The notes below the pieces were generated by a model that saw only the letters and a list, made by a program, of their open reading frames with translations, had not been told where the DNA came from and searched no databases. Shown here one piece after another: positions 15,133 to 22,597 of a stretch of 22,597 nucleotides of DNA. Source of the stretch: an uncultured Gammaproteobacteria bacterium (lineage in GTDB: Bacteria; Pseudomonadota; Gammaproteobacteria; Pseudomonadales; Pseudohongiellaceae); contig CAISYX010000154.1 in NCBI GenBank assembly GCA_903889815.1, positions 1 through 22,597 of the forward strand, in the 5' to 3' direction. Each line of letters starts with the position of its first letter. The stretch's first letter is position 1. The translations under genes were made by a program, and so were the position numbers.

Positions 15133-15717
15133 ATGCCGGACTTTCAAGAACCGGCGGGGCAGCAGCAGCGAATGGACAGGCGCGAGAACATCTTCCTGAT
15201 CGGACCGATGGGCGTTGGCAAGAGCACTATCGGTCGACTCCTGGCCACTGCGCTCAACATGCCCTTTCACGATTCCGACCGCGAGATTGAATTTGTGACA
15301 GGCGCGGACATTCCCTGGATTTTTGACGTGGAAGGCGAGCAGGGCTTTCGCATCCGTGAAGCCCGCATGATCGATACGTTGTCCCAGCGTGAAGGCATCA
15401 TCCTGGCCACGGGCGGTGGCGCAATACTGGCGCCGGAGAGCCGTCGCAACCTGCACTCGCGTGGCACGGTGGTATATCTGCGCGCGTCCGTGGCGCAGCA
15501 GCTCGAGCGCACCGGCAAAGACAAGAACAGGCCTCTGCTGCAGACCGAGAATCCACTCGCCAAGATCAAGGAACTCATCAAGATTCGCGAACCCCTCTAT
15601 CGTGAGACAGCGCATGTGACCATCGACACCAGTCGACGCAGCCCGCGTTCAGTCAGCACGGAGATTGTCCGGCAGTTGCAGGAACGCTGGGCCGCTGAAC
15701 CCGCCAAGGTGGATTGA
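15133..15717 (+). CDS. aroK: Shikimate kinase
   Basis: A 194-residue P-loop kinase (181 if started at ATG 15172) that phosphorylates shikimate at the 3-hydroxyl. Walker A is GPMGVGKS (24-31). FHDSDREIE carries the shikimate-binding Asp. FRIREARMI holds the binding Arg, ATGGGA is the Walker B-side glycine loop, and RPLLQTENP is the lid. ATG 15133 has AAGG 6 bases upstream, which is why I keep it, though most relatives start nearer the second ATG. It is 38 bases after pilQ and 3 before aroB, so the shikimate genes appear to be read together with the pil operon, as in Pseudomonas and E. coli. Confidence 0.95.
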   Translation: MPDFQEPAGQQQRMDRRENIFLIGPMGVGKSTIGRLLATALNMPFHDSDREIEFVTGADIPWIFDVEGEQGFRIREARMIDTLSQREGIILATGGGAILAPESRRNLHSRGTVVYLRASVAQQLERTGKDKNRPLLQTENPLAKIKELIKIREPLYRETAHVTIDTSRRSPRSVSTEIVRQLQERWAAEPAKVD

Positions 15718-15720
15718 AAG

Positions 15721-16812
15721 ATGATTACGCTGGAAGTCAGTCTGGGCGAGCGCGCCTATCCCATTTTCATTGGCCAGGGCTTGCTGGCGCAGACTAATCT
15801 GCTGCGACCTTTCGTGAAGGGGCGTCGTGCACTGATCGTTACCAATGAAGTCGTGGCGCCTCTGTATCTTGGCGCTGTACGCGAGGCCCTGGGCGATGTG
15901 CAGTGCGACACACTGATATTGCCCGATGGCGAACATACCAAAACGCTGCAGACGCTGTCGCTCATCTATGACAAGCTGCTGGCGGAGCGTCACGAGCGCA
16001 GCACTACCCTGGTTGCGCTTGGCGGCGGGGTGATTGGTGACATCACCGGGTTCGCTGCAGCCACTTATCAGCGCGGTGTCAATTTCATCCAGGTGCCAAC
16101 CACCCTGTTGTCACAAGTGGATTCCTCGGTGGGCGGCAAGACCGGCGTCAACCACCCGCTCGGCAAGAACATGATTGGCGCCTTCTATCAGCCACAGTGT
16201 GTGATAGCGGATACCCAGGTGTTGCAGTCGCTGCCATTTCGGGAGCTCAAGGCCGGCCTTGCTGAAGTCATCAAGTATGGGCTGATCGACAATCTGCCGT
16301 TTTTCGAGTGGCTGGAAGCCAATGTCGACGGTCTGGTCGCAGGCGAACAGACACTCCTGGCGGAAGCCGTCAAAGTCAGCTGCCAGGACAAGGCGCGCAT
16401 CGTGGCAGCGGACGAGAAGGAAGGCGGCGTGCGCGCTCTGCTGAATCTTGGTCACACATTCGGACATGCGATCGAAAATGCCATGGGCTATGGCACGTGG
16501 CTGCACGGCGAGGCTGTCGCAGCAGGGATGGTAATGGCGGCGGACTTGTCTGTGCGCCTGGGCTGGATCAGCAGCGCCGAGGCCCGCCGAGCCAAGGCGC
16601 TTCTGCAGCGCGCCGGACTGCCGGTAGTGCCCCCTGCCGAAATCAGTGTGGCGGACTACATGCGCCTCATGGCCTTTGACAAAAAAGTAGTGGGTGGCAA
16701 GATTCGATTCATTCTGATGCGCGGGCTGGGGCAAGCTGTCATCGAAAGCGGTATTGACGCCGCGCTGCTGGAACAGACACTGGAGGCGAAAGAGCAGCTG
16801 TGCGAAATCTGA
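15721..16812 (+). CDS. aroB: 3-dehydroquinate synthase
   Basis: A 363-residue NAD-dependent zinc or cobalt enzyme that cyclises DAHP to 3-dehydroquinate, the second step of the shikimate pathway. Visible signatures are PDGEHTKTL, LGGGVIGDITGFAAATYQRG, PTTLLSQVDSSVGGKTGVNH and the metal ligands in GLAEVIKYG (Glu), GHTFGHAIE (His) and LHGEAVAAG (His). Length is standard. It starts 3 bases after aroK and its 3' end overlaps the damX-type gene by 13 bases. Confidence 0.98.
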   Translation: MITLEVSLGERAYPIFIGQGLLAQTNLLRPFVKGRRALIVTNEVVAPLYLGAVREALGDVQCDTLILPDGEHTKTLQTLSLIYDKLLAERHERSTTLVALGGGVIGDITGFAAATYQRGVNFIQVPTTLLSQVDSSVGGKTGVNHPLGKNMIGAFYQPQCVIADTQVLQSLPFRELKAGLAEVIKYGLIDNLPFFEWLEANVDGLVAGEQTLLAEAVKVSCQDKARIVAADEKEGGVRALLNLGHTFGHAIENAMGYGTWLHGEAVAAGMVMAADLSVRLGWISSAEARRAKALLQRAGLPVVPPAEISVADYMRLMAFDKKVVGGKIRFILMRGLGQAVIESGIDAALLEQTLEAKEQLCEI

Positions 16813-18434
16813 ATGAGCGACTGGCCGAACTCGGGCTGAAGACGGACCCCTTTGCACCGGACACCCCGCTGGAGAGCCTGTTTCCCGGTGCTATGCGTCG
16901 CGCAAGCCTCGACCAGATGCAGCTGCTGGCTCGTGAGAGCGAAGACATTGTGGCCCTGACTGGACCCGCTGGCAGCGGCAAAACGACCCTCGGCGATTTC
17001 TTTGCCCGCCATGCAGACCGCGATCAGGTGATTGCCCGAATCCGCGCCACATTGCTGACCACGCCGAGTCAGCTGCTGGAAGACATGTTCAAGTCCTTCG
17101 TGCTGGATTTTCCACAGCAGGCCACGCTTGCAGAACTGAAGGCCGCTCTGCAGCGTTATTTCGCTGCACTGCATCGGCAATCACGTACCGTGGTGCTGCT
17201 CGTCGACAGCGCCCATGAGCTTGGCGACGATGCGCTGAGTCTGCTGACCAAGCTGGCCCTCAACGACAACCACCATGCCACGTTCCATTTGTTGCTGCTG
17301 GGTGAGCCATCCTTGCTGGAGATGCTCGACTACACCTGTCCGATGCGGGAAGGTCAGCCGCAGTTCACAGCAGTACAACTGCCTGCTTTCAGTCTGGAGG
17401 AGACCCGCGCCTACCTGCGCTACCGTCTCAGTGCAGCAGGCTACAACCAGGAAGACACGGCGCGCACTCTGCCGTATTCCAATCGTCAGGTGGAACGCAT
17501 CCACAAACTTTCCGGTGGCATACCAGCCTCTATCAACGCCCGCGCCAGTGACCTGCTCGGCGATGGCGGTCTGGATATTCTCGATCTGCTGCCCCGTCTG
17601 CCGGCAGAGCTGCCGCGGCCCTATGTCTACGCTACAGCGGGAGCCCTTGCGGTGATCGTGCTGGTGGCGTTGTTGATGGGGGGTAATGAAGATACAGAGC
17701 TGGCGCAGTCGAATTTGTCGGAACCCGTCCCGATTCCGCTGGAGGCACTGAACACCATTCGAACGGTTGACGAAGCCCTGGACGTGGATTCGGATCCAGC
17801 CATTGGGGATAACGTTGCGACCGGTCTGGCGACTGGCATTCCCTTGACAACCCCGCTGGACACCTCAAATGCTCCGGCGCCGCAGACAAACGCAGGGACC
17901 GCGGCAGCCAACTCCGCCACTGCCACGCCTGAAGCCTCCGCAACACCTGCTGTCGCCCCCGCGCGTGCCGTTGCCAGTGCTCCAGCCGCCACATCGGCAA
18001 GTCCTGTCACCAGCGCCAGCACGCCTGCCCCTGCGACGACGCCTGCGCGTGCAGTTGCAGCGACTACTCCGGCGCCTGCCGCCGCGCCAGCCAGGCCGGC
18101 AGCCGCTGCCAGCACCGCTGATGCGACTGCACCTCTGGCGTCCCAGCACACGCGGATCCGGGCCTTGCCTGCGAATCAGTTCACCGTGCAGTTGCTGGGC
18201 TCCACATCCCGGGCGAATGTAGAAGATTTCGTTCGTCGCCATGCCAGTACGCCTTTGTACTGGTTCGAAACCCGGAATCAGGGCAACCCATGGTTTGTAA
18301 TCATGATGGGGGCTTATCCAAGCCGCGCAGCGGCCCAGACCGCTGCCTCCGGACTTGCAGGCGAGCTTGGCCGACTGGAGCCCTGGATTCGCAGTATCGG
18401 CACCATTCATGGCGAGATCGTGGCTGGCAGCTAA
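16800..18434 (+). CDS. damX: DamX-type AAA-SPOR protein
   Basis: A 544-residue protein. The N-terminal ATPase-like domain (about 1-265) has Walker A GPAGSGKT (55-62) and a Walker B-like VVLLVDSAHE (131-140), in which Ser replaces the usual second acidic residue. One transmembrane helix follows at about 276-294 (YATAGALAVIVLVALLMG), then an Ala/Pro/Thr/Ser low-complexity linker at about 355-450. The C-terminal SPOR domain (about 458-544, NQFTVQLLGSTSRANVEDFV) should bind septal peptidoglycan. DamX is a non-essential division-ring protein in E. coli, encoded next to aroKB as here. The start is a GTG inside the 3' end of aroB (GTGCGAAATCTG); no better start exists nearby. The Dam methylase gene that follows in E. 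coli is not here. Confidence 0.92.
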   Translation: MRNLNERLAELGLKTDPFAPDTPLESLFPGAMRRASLDQMQLLARESEDIVALTGPAGSGKTTLGDFFARHADRDQVIARIRATLLTTPSQLLEDMFKSFVLDFPQQATLAELKAALQRYFAALHRQSRTVVLLVDSAHELGDDALSLLTKLALNDNHHATFHLLLLGEPSLLEMLDYTCPMREGQPQFTAVQLPAFSLEETRAYLRYRLSAAGYNQEDTARTLPYSNRQVERIHKLSGGIPASINARASDLLGDGGLDILDLLPRLPAELPRPYVYATAGALAVIVLVALLMGGNEDTELAQSNLSEPVPIPLEALNTIRTVDEALDVDSDPAIGDNVATGLATGIPLTTPLDTSNAPAPQTNAGTAAANSATATPEASATPAVAPARAVASAPAATSASPVTSASTPAPATTPARAVAATTPAPAAAPARPAAAASTADATAPLASQHTRIRALPANQFTVQLLGSTSRANVEDFVRRHASTPLYWFETRNQGNPWFVIMMGAYPSRAAAQTAASGLAGELGRLEPWIRSIGTIHGEIVAGS

Positions 18435-18527
18435 GCTGGTTCCTGCCTTGTGACGGCAAAGGGCAATGTGTAGAACGGCCGCTTTTTTGCTTCAGTTTTC
18501 CAATACCTTCAGAATGAGGACAGTGCG

Positions 18528-19604
18528 TTGACAGCGTTGAAGAACGATAGATTTTTGCGAGCTCTGACAGGCCAGAACGTCGATATGACGCCCGTATGGA
18601 TGATGCGTCAGGCCGGTCGTTACCTGCCCGAGTATCGGGCCACACGCAAGCAGGCGGGAGATTTCATGAGCCTGTGCAAGTCCCCCGAGCTTGCCTGCGA
18701 AGTGACGCTGCAGCCGCTGCGCCGTTACGCCATGGACGCCGCCATCCTGTTTTCCGACATCCTCACCATTCCCGATGCCATGGGGCAGGGGCTTTACTTC
18801 ACCGAAGGAGAGGGGCCGCGCTTTCGCAAGACCGTCCGCAGTGAACAGGATGTGGCGCAATTGCCCGAACTTGATACCGCCAAGGATCTTGGCTATGTCA
18901 CCGACGCAGTTTCCGTGATTCGTCGCGAACTGAACGGCTCCGTGCCTCTGATCGGATTCTCCGGCAGTCCCTGGACTCTGGCGACTTACATGATAGAGGG
19001 AAGCGGCAGCAAGGATTTCCGCCATGCCAAGTCCTTCATGTTCAATCAACCCCAGGCCATGCATCTTCTGCTCGACAAGCTGGCTCGCGCTGTTACCAAC
19101 TATCTGAATGCACAGATTGCCGCAGGAGCCCAGGCAGTGCAGATTTTTGATACCTGGGGCGGAGTGCTGTCCACCCACGCCTATCGCGAGTTCTCCCTGG
19201 CTTACATGAAAAAGATCGTGCAGGGGCTGACCCGGGAGTCAGAAGGTCGCAAAGTGCCGGTCATCGTGTTTACCAAGAACGGCGGCCTCTGGCTTGAAGA
19301 CATTGCCCAGGCCGGCAGTGACTGCGTCGGACTGGACTGGACGATTGACATCGGCACAGCGCGCGCGCGCATCGGCAGCAAAGTGTCGCTGCAGGGCAAC
19401 ATGGACCCTTCCATTCTCTACGCTTCGCCGCAATCCATTCGCGCGGAAGTGGATCGTATTCTGAGGGACTTTGGTCCCGGCAATGGCCATGTGTTCAACC
19501 TCGGGCATGGCATCACGCCTGATGTCGATCCCGCCAATGTGGCCGTATTTATTGAGTCCGTGCATGAACTCTCGCAACAGTATCATCAGGGGAACGCTCG
19601 CTGA
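18528..19604 (+). CDS. hemE: Uroporphyrinogen decarboxylase
   Basis: A 358-residue cofactor-free enzyme that decarboxylates uroporphyrinogen III to coproporphyrinogen III in heme synthesis. The N-terminal signature is TPVWMMRQAGRYLPEYR (21-37), with the substrate-binding Arg27 and Arg31. LFSDILTIPDAMG holds the catalytic Asp. GFSGSPWTLATYMIEG, IFDTWGG, LQGNMDP and FNLGHGITPDV are all family motifs. The start is a TTG at 18528, supported by GAGGA 8 bases upstream and by alignment with MTELKNDRYLRAL of E. coli. It lies 93 bases after damX; I see no clear terminator in that gap. It ends 4 bases before folK. Confidence 0.98.
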   Translation: MTALKNDRFLRALTGQNVDMTPVWMMRQAGRYLPEYRATRKQAGDFMSLCKSPELACEVTLQPLRRYAMDAAILFSDILTIPDAMGQGLYFTEGEGPRFRKTVRSEQDVAQLPELDTAKDLGYVTDAVSVIRRELNGSVPLIGFSGSPWTLATYMIEGSGSKDFRHAKSFMFNQPQAMHLLLDKLARAVTNYLNAQIAAGAQAVQIFDTWGGVLSTHAYREFSLAYMKKIVQGLTRESEGRKVPVIVFTKNGGLWLEDIAQAGSDCVGLDWTIDIGTARARIGSKVSLQGNMDPSILYASPQSIRAEVDRILRDFGPGNGHVFNLGHGITPDVDPANVAVFIESVHELSQQYHQGNAR

Positions 19605-19608
19605 GCTG

Positions 19609-20151
19609 ATGGTGCCTGCTGACCGAGCAGTCTGCTTTGTCAGTCTCGGTGCCAATCTGCCGACGCCGGCAGGCGGGCCGCAAGCAACGGTGCTGCGTGC
19701 GTTTGAGGCGCTGGCAGGGCTCAGCTGCAGTGGGCTGGTCACCTCTTCACTCTGGCAGACAGCGCCGCTGGAGTGTCCGCAAGGTTCGCCACCGTTCGTC
19801 AATGCAGTTGCAGCCTTCGTTCCGGACGCAGTTGACCCGCTGGCGCTGCTTGAGTTGCTGCAGAGGATTGAAGTTGACGCCGGGCGCAGACGAGGGGCGG
19901 TGCGCAACGAAGCCCGGATCCTGGATCTGGATATTCTGCTGTTTGCAGAACAATGCTGTGAGTCGCCTGTTCTGGTGCTGCCTCATCCAAGGATGGTGGA
20001 GCGTCGCTTCGTCCTGGCGCCATTGGCAGAGATTGCGCCCGATCTGCGCATTCCCGGGCATGGCCGGACAATAGCAGAGTTGCTTGAAAGCCTCGAAGGG
20101 CAAGGTGAGCTGGTGCGCATGAATCTCTCGCCGGGCGCTGTCGTTTTGTGA
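19609..20151 (+). CDS. folK: 6-hydroxymethyl-7,8-dihydropterin pyrophosphokinase (HPPK)
   Basis: About 180 residues (E. coli 159). It transfers pyrophosphate from ATP to hydroxymethyl-dihydropterin in folate synthesis. Signatures are CFVSLGANLP near the N-terminus, the HPPK motif NEARILDLDILLF (about 98-110) with the two metal-binding Asp residues, and PHPRMVERRFVLAPLAEIAPD. The frame is open further back into hemE, but ATG 19609 is the first start after the hemE stop (4-base gap). A GTG follows directly. No strong ribosome binding site is present, so coupling with hemE is likely. Confidence 0.92.
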   Translation: MVPADRAVCFVSLGANLPTPAGGPQATVLRAFEALAGLSCSGLVTSSLWQTAPLECPQGSPPFVNAVAAFVPDAVDPLALLELLQRIEVDAGRRRGAVRNEARILDLDILLFAEQCCESPVLVLPHPRMVERRFVLAPLAEIAPDLRIPGHGRTIAELLESLEGQGELVRMNLSPGAVVL

Positions 20152-20160
20152 TTCGCTGTG

Positions 20161-20166
20161 TATACT
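20161..20166 (+). promoter_or_regulatory. Candidate -10 element upstream of the small barrel protein
   Basis: TATACT preceded by TGTG, 64 bases before the GTG start at 20231. There is no clear -35. I see no convincing Fur box in the 79-base gap. Confidence 0.35.
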
Positions 20167-20176
20167 ACGAATCAAA

Positions 20177-20194
20177 ACCGGCTCAGAGACCGGT
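20177..20194 (+). other. Small hairpin in the leader after folK
   Basis: ACCGG (20177-20181) and CCGGT (20190-20194) pair around an 8-base loop. There is no T run, so it is not a convincing terminator; it may be a leader structure or chance. Confidence 0.25.
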
Positions 20195-20230
20195 AGATTG
20201 TGCCTTTTGGCGATAATCAGGGGTAAGAAA

Positions 20231-21127
20231 GTGCAACTCTCACGTGTCGGAACAAGCTTGCTGACGACGGCAGTCATCTGTCTGGGCGCAGCCATGCCTG
20301 CGGCCGCACAGACCTTGCCAGCTGTCGAGACGCTCGTGCCCTCGTTGCTGAGTCCGGTCAACTCTGGTTTGAAAATCTTCCGCGACGACGTCAAGACCCC
20401 CTTTTTCGGAGAGTCCGTCAACAACCTCAATCTGGGCATGGGTTTTTCGCCGGTCAAAGGGTTTGACCTGCGTGCAGACGCCTGGCGCATCGAAGTGGAA
20501 GAGCAGATGCCGGCAGCTCGACTGATGCCAGAGGCCATGACCCCTGCGTCGGGCAGCAAAGGCTTCTTCATTGACGACTCCAATCTCTACGCGGGACTGA
20601 TTGAAGCGCCTTCAGTAAAGGATTCCGTCATTCCCGGCCAGCTGGCTCACGGCATCGACCTGAGTGCCTCCTATGTCTGGGAATCACCCCGATTCGGTCA
20701 GTTCATCGTCAGCACCAAGGCGACGTATTTGTATGATCCGGAAACTGCGAATCCTGGCTTTGAAGGGCCTCTGCTACCAATGACCGAGAATACCCCGCTC
20801 CCCAAGGGCACCGAACTGCAGAGCAGTGTCATGCTGACCTGGCAGGCAGGACAACATACGGCCAGCGCCGTGACGCATTACTTCGATTCCTTTGAAGAGC
20901 TTGGCAAACTCGACATGGAGCAGCTCAATGAAATCGTCGGCAACATGACCACCCTCGACCTGCAGTATGGCTACAACATGAAAGCAGGCAAGCAGGGACA
21001 GGCGGTGTTCTCGGTGGGTGTGCGCAACCTGTTCGACGAGCGGCCTGAACAACTTCCGACAGTCGGTGCCGGCCGTGTCGAACAAAGCGGCCGTGTAGCA
21101 TACGGCTCCATCAAGTATCAGTTCTGA
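20231..21127 (+). CDS. Small outer-membrane protein resembling the C-terminal barrel of a TonB-dependent receptor
   Basis: A 298-residue secreted protein starting at GTG 20231 with AGGGG upstream. A signal peptide (MQLSRVGTSLLTTAVICL...) is followed by predicted cleavage AAA|QT after residue 26. The mature part shows alternating beta-strand patterns and two stretches typical of TonB-dependent receptor barrels: NLNLGMGFSPVKGFDLRADA (compare the family's NLGVxWxPxxGLxxxxDY) and FSVGVRNLFDERPEQLP close to the end. The chain ends in SIKYQF with the terminal Phe used by the barrel-assembly machinery. Full receptors are 600-1000 residues; the plug, TonB box and first half of the barrel are missing. 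The gene has its own ribosome binding site, signal peptide and terminator, so it looks expressed rather than a simple relic. Function unknown. Confidence 0.75.
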   Translation: MQLSRVGTSLLTTAVICLGAAMPAAAQTLPAVETLVPSLLSPVNSGLKIFRDDVKTPFFGESVNNLNLGMGFSPVKGFDLRADAWRIEVEEQMPAARLMPEAMTPASGSKGFFIDDSNLYAGLIEAPSVKDSVIPGQLAHGIDLSASYVWESPRFGQFIVSTKATYLYDPETANPGFEGPLLPMTENTPLPKGTELQSSVMLTWQAGQHTASAVTHYFDSFEELGKLDMEQLNEIVGNMTTLDLQYGYNMKAGKQGQAVFSVGVRNLFDERPEQLPTVGAGRVEQSGRVAYGSIKYQF

Positions 21128-21172
21128 TCAGCTTCTTCCCCATCGCAAATTAAGTCTTCTTGTAATCCAGCA

Positions 21173-21213
21173 GCCTGCGCGGCAGCAGCCGAGCGCAGGC
21201 GTTTTGCTTTTTT
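21173..21213 (+). terminator. Rho-independent terminator after the small barrel protein
   Basis: GCCTGCGC (21173-21180) and GCGCAGGC (21193-21200) form a perfect eight-pair GC-rich stem with a 12-base loop, followed by GTTTTGCTTTTTT. The T tract is on the plus side only, so it should stop the rightward transcript and protect the converging comF. Confidence 0.88.
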
Positions 21214-21893
21214 CAGCTGACGCGGGCAAGGCAGGCAACGTCGATACGTCGCGTTCCTGCGCGTCGGTAGAGCCTCGCTACTTCCTCTATGGTAGCCGTA
21301 GTGGTCACAACGTCATCCACGATGACTACGTGTGGGTAAACCAGGTCAGGATTGTTCAAGGCAAAGGCATGTTGCAGATTGCTGCCGCGTTCGGCGGCTC
21401 GCAGCCCCCGCTGGGAGTGCGTATCGCGAACCCGCCGGCAATGCTGACGAGAGACTGTCAAATTGCATTGCGCCGCCAGCGCTTCAGCAATCAGCGCACT
21501 CTGGTTGAACCCGCGAGCGCGCAGTCTGCTTCTGTGCAGAGGCACTGGAATCAGAACAGGGGTGTCCTGAGCGTCGGACCAGGCATTGGCCATGCGTGCT
21601 GCCAGTAGCAATGCGAGCGTGCGCCCTATGGCAAAATCAGCCCGGAATTTGAAGCCCGCGATGAGTTCGCGCACCGGGAAGACATATTGGAAGGCAGTCA
21701 GGCAGCGGTCGAAGCTTGGCGGCGCAAGGAGGCAGGTTTCGCAGTAGTCTCGCCAGGGCCCCTGCGCAGCCAATTCTGCCGAACACCTCCGACACGGTCG
21801 CAAGGGGCGTGGCAGCAAAGCGTCGCATTCACTGCACAGGCCATGGGCATTTTGCGTGCTCGAGCCACATAGTGGGCATTCGAAAATCATCAT
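21213..21893 (-). CDS. comF: ComF family phosphoribosyltransferase-like protein
   Basis: A 226-residue ComF/GntX protein. The N-terminus carries four CxxC pairs (6/9, 20/23, 34/37 and 51/54), which suggest zinc sites. The rest is a type I phosphoribosyltransferase fold with VLIPVPLHRSRLRARGFNQS, the typical ComF loop, and the PRPP-binding motif VVIVDDVVTTTATIEEV. In naturally competent bacteria ComF is needed for DNA uptake or processing; in others it is linked to utilisation of DNA. The enzymatic substrate is not known. ATG 21893 and 21890 are both possible. It converges on the small barrel protein and is divergent from bioD. Confidence 0.93.
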   Translation of the reverse strand: MMIFECPLCGSSTQNAHGLCSECDALLPRPLRPCRRCSAELAAQGPWRDYCETCLLAPPSFDRCLTAFQYVFPVRELIAGFKFRADFAIGRTLALLLAARMANAWSDAQDTPVLIPVPLHRSRLRARGFNQSALIAEALAAQCNLTVSRQHCRRVRDTHSQRGLRAAERGSNLQHAFALNNPDLVYPHVVIVDDVVTTTATIEEVARLYRRAGTRRIDVACLARVS

Positions 21894-22061
21894 GATTGGT
21901 AGTTGAATGTCTGCCGTCTAACGACAAGAGTTGGGCAGCCGCGAAATGCTGCGTCATTTGCGGGATTTGCTCCGCGATTTCAGTATAGACTCCGGCCACT
22001 GTTCCAGTGCGTGCTGCTATCCTCAGTCATGTTCAGCGGGCGCCCGAAAGGTTCAATCACG

Positions 22062-22597
22062 ATGTCCAGCAAGCCCTCTGTGTACTTTGTTGCCGGGACC
22101 GACACCGGCGCAGGGAAAAGCCTCATTGCAGCAGCACTGCTGAACGCGGCCGCTAGCCGCGGCTTGAGTACGTTTGCTGTCAAGCCAGTTGCCATAGGGT
22201 GCCAGTCTGTGCCAGAGGGACCGCGCAGCGAAGGAGTGCAGTTGCTGCGGCAGTATTCCAGTATCGTCTTGCCCTACGAGATGAGCAATCCTGTCAGTCT
22301 GCATCTGCCTGTTTCGCCCCATCTTGCGGCCGCCCGGGAAAGTCGCAAGCTGGACGCCAGTCGCCTCGAAGGGTTTTGCCGTGCCGCGCTCATGAAGCGG
22401 GCAGGGCTCACTCTCATCGAAGGGGCCGAAGGCTGGCAGACACCATTGAACAGGCGACAGACAATGGCTGATCTGGCGAAGTTGCTCGGCGTTCCGGTCA
22501 TTCTTGTGGTTGGTATGCGGCCGGGCTGCATCAATCATGCCTTGCTGACAGCGCGTGCAATCCTTGCCGATGGACTCCAGATTGCCGGTTGGGTTGC
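22062..22597 (+). CDS. bioD: Dethiobiotin synthetase (partial, C-terminus off window)
   Basis: The first 178 codons of an ATP-dependent carboxylase that closes the ureido ring of dethiobiotin from 7,8-diaminopelargonate. The start MSSKPSVYFVAGTDTGAGKS carries the P-loop (GTDTGAGKS). KPVAIGCQ holds the conserved Lys. EGAEGWQTPL and VPVILVVGMRPGCINHALLTA are family signatures. The ATG at 22062 has AAAGG about 10 bases upstream. It is divergent from comF across 168 bases. In Pseudomonas bioB, bioF, bioH and bioC lie between comF and bioD, and none is present in this gap. Confidence 0.95.
   Translation, partial: MSSKPSVYFVAGTDTGAGKSLIAAALLNAAASRGLSTFAVKPVAIGCQSVPEGPRSEGVQLLRQYSSIVLPYEMSNPVSLHLPVSPHLAAARESRKLDASRLEGFCRAALMKRAGLTLIEGAEGWQTPLNRRQTMADLAKLLGVPVILVVGMRPGCINHALLTARAILADGLQIAGWV

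Noticed and set aside
17860..18150. Ala/Pro-rich repeat in damX as a possible DNA tandem repeat
   Set aside because: It is low-complexity protein sequence without a regular repeat unit; typical of a SPOR-protein linker.
18435..18527. Terminator or promoter between damX and hemE
   Set aside because: The only stem-like pieces (CGGCCG before a T run, TGCC/GGCA) are too short, and the best -10-like box would put the start inside the ribosome binding site.
22053..22538. 161-codon minus-strand frame at the right end
   Set aside because: Antisense to bioD, which has clear dethiobiotin synthetase motifs.

Overview
The window is a GC-rich chromosomal segment from a gammaproteobacterium, most likely a relative of the Pseudomonas/Cellvibrio-type lineages. 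The gene order is the basis for this. The right part runs mrcA | pilM-pilN-pilO-pilP-pilQ-aroK-aroB-damX-hemE. The left part runs rpmE, priA, an FtsN-like SPOR gene, hslV, hslU, a DUF971 gene and ubiE. Both are syntenic blocks known from Pseudomonas (established knowledge; I could not run a search). Nearly all of it is housekeeping. I see no rRNA, tRNA, CRISPR array, insertion sequence or prophage gene.

Left part (1-6066, minus strand). From right to left it holds priA, a rho-independent terminator, an FtsN-like SPOR protein, the hslVU protease operon, a DUF971 protein and the 5' part of ubiE, which is cut by the window edge. The hslVU operon is preceded by overlapping candidate sigma-32 and sigma-70 promoter elements. 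Divergent from priA is a small stand-alone AroQ-type chorismate mutase, then rpmE (zinc-type ribosomal protein L31) with an extended -10 promoter and a terminator that looks bidirectional. That terminator faces mrcA (PBP1a), which converges from the right.

Middle part (9352-18434). After a 505-nt intergenic region, AT-rich in its right half, comes the type IV pilus assembly operon pilMNOPQ. Its genes are tightly coupled (overlaps or gaps of a few bases), and it continues into aroK, aroB and an AAA-SPOR protein of the DamX type. The most notable observation is here: pilM carries an in-frame TAA at codon 216, and the same reading frame resumes and stays open to the normal PilM C-terminus. The rest of the operon is intact.

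Right part (18435-22597). It holds hemE, folK, a small signal-peptide-bearing protein that looks like only the C-terminal barrel portion of a TonB-dependent receptor, a strong terminator, comF (minus strand), and the 5' part of bioD, which is cut by the window edge.

Functionally the window covers ubiquinone/menaquinone methylation, ATP-dependent proteolysis, replication restart, peptidoglycan synthesis and division (PBP1a and two SPOR proteins), type IV pili, the shikimate pathway (aroK, aroB, chorismate mutase), heme, folate and biotin synthesis. I do not see a new multi-gene system. The items most worth a second look are the interrupted pilM, a short ORF with a strong Shine-Dalgarno upstream of it, the miniature receptor-like outer-membrane protein, and the hslVU promoter.
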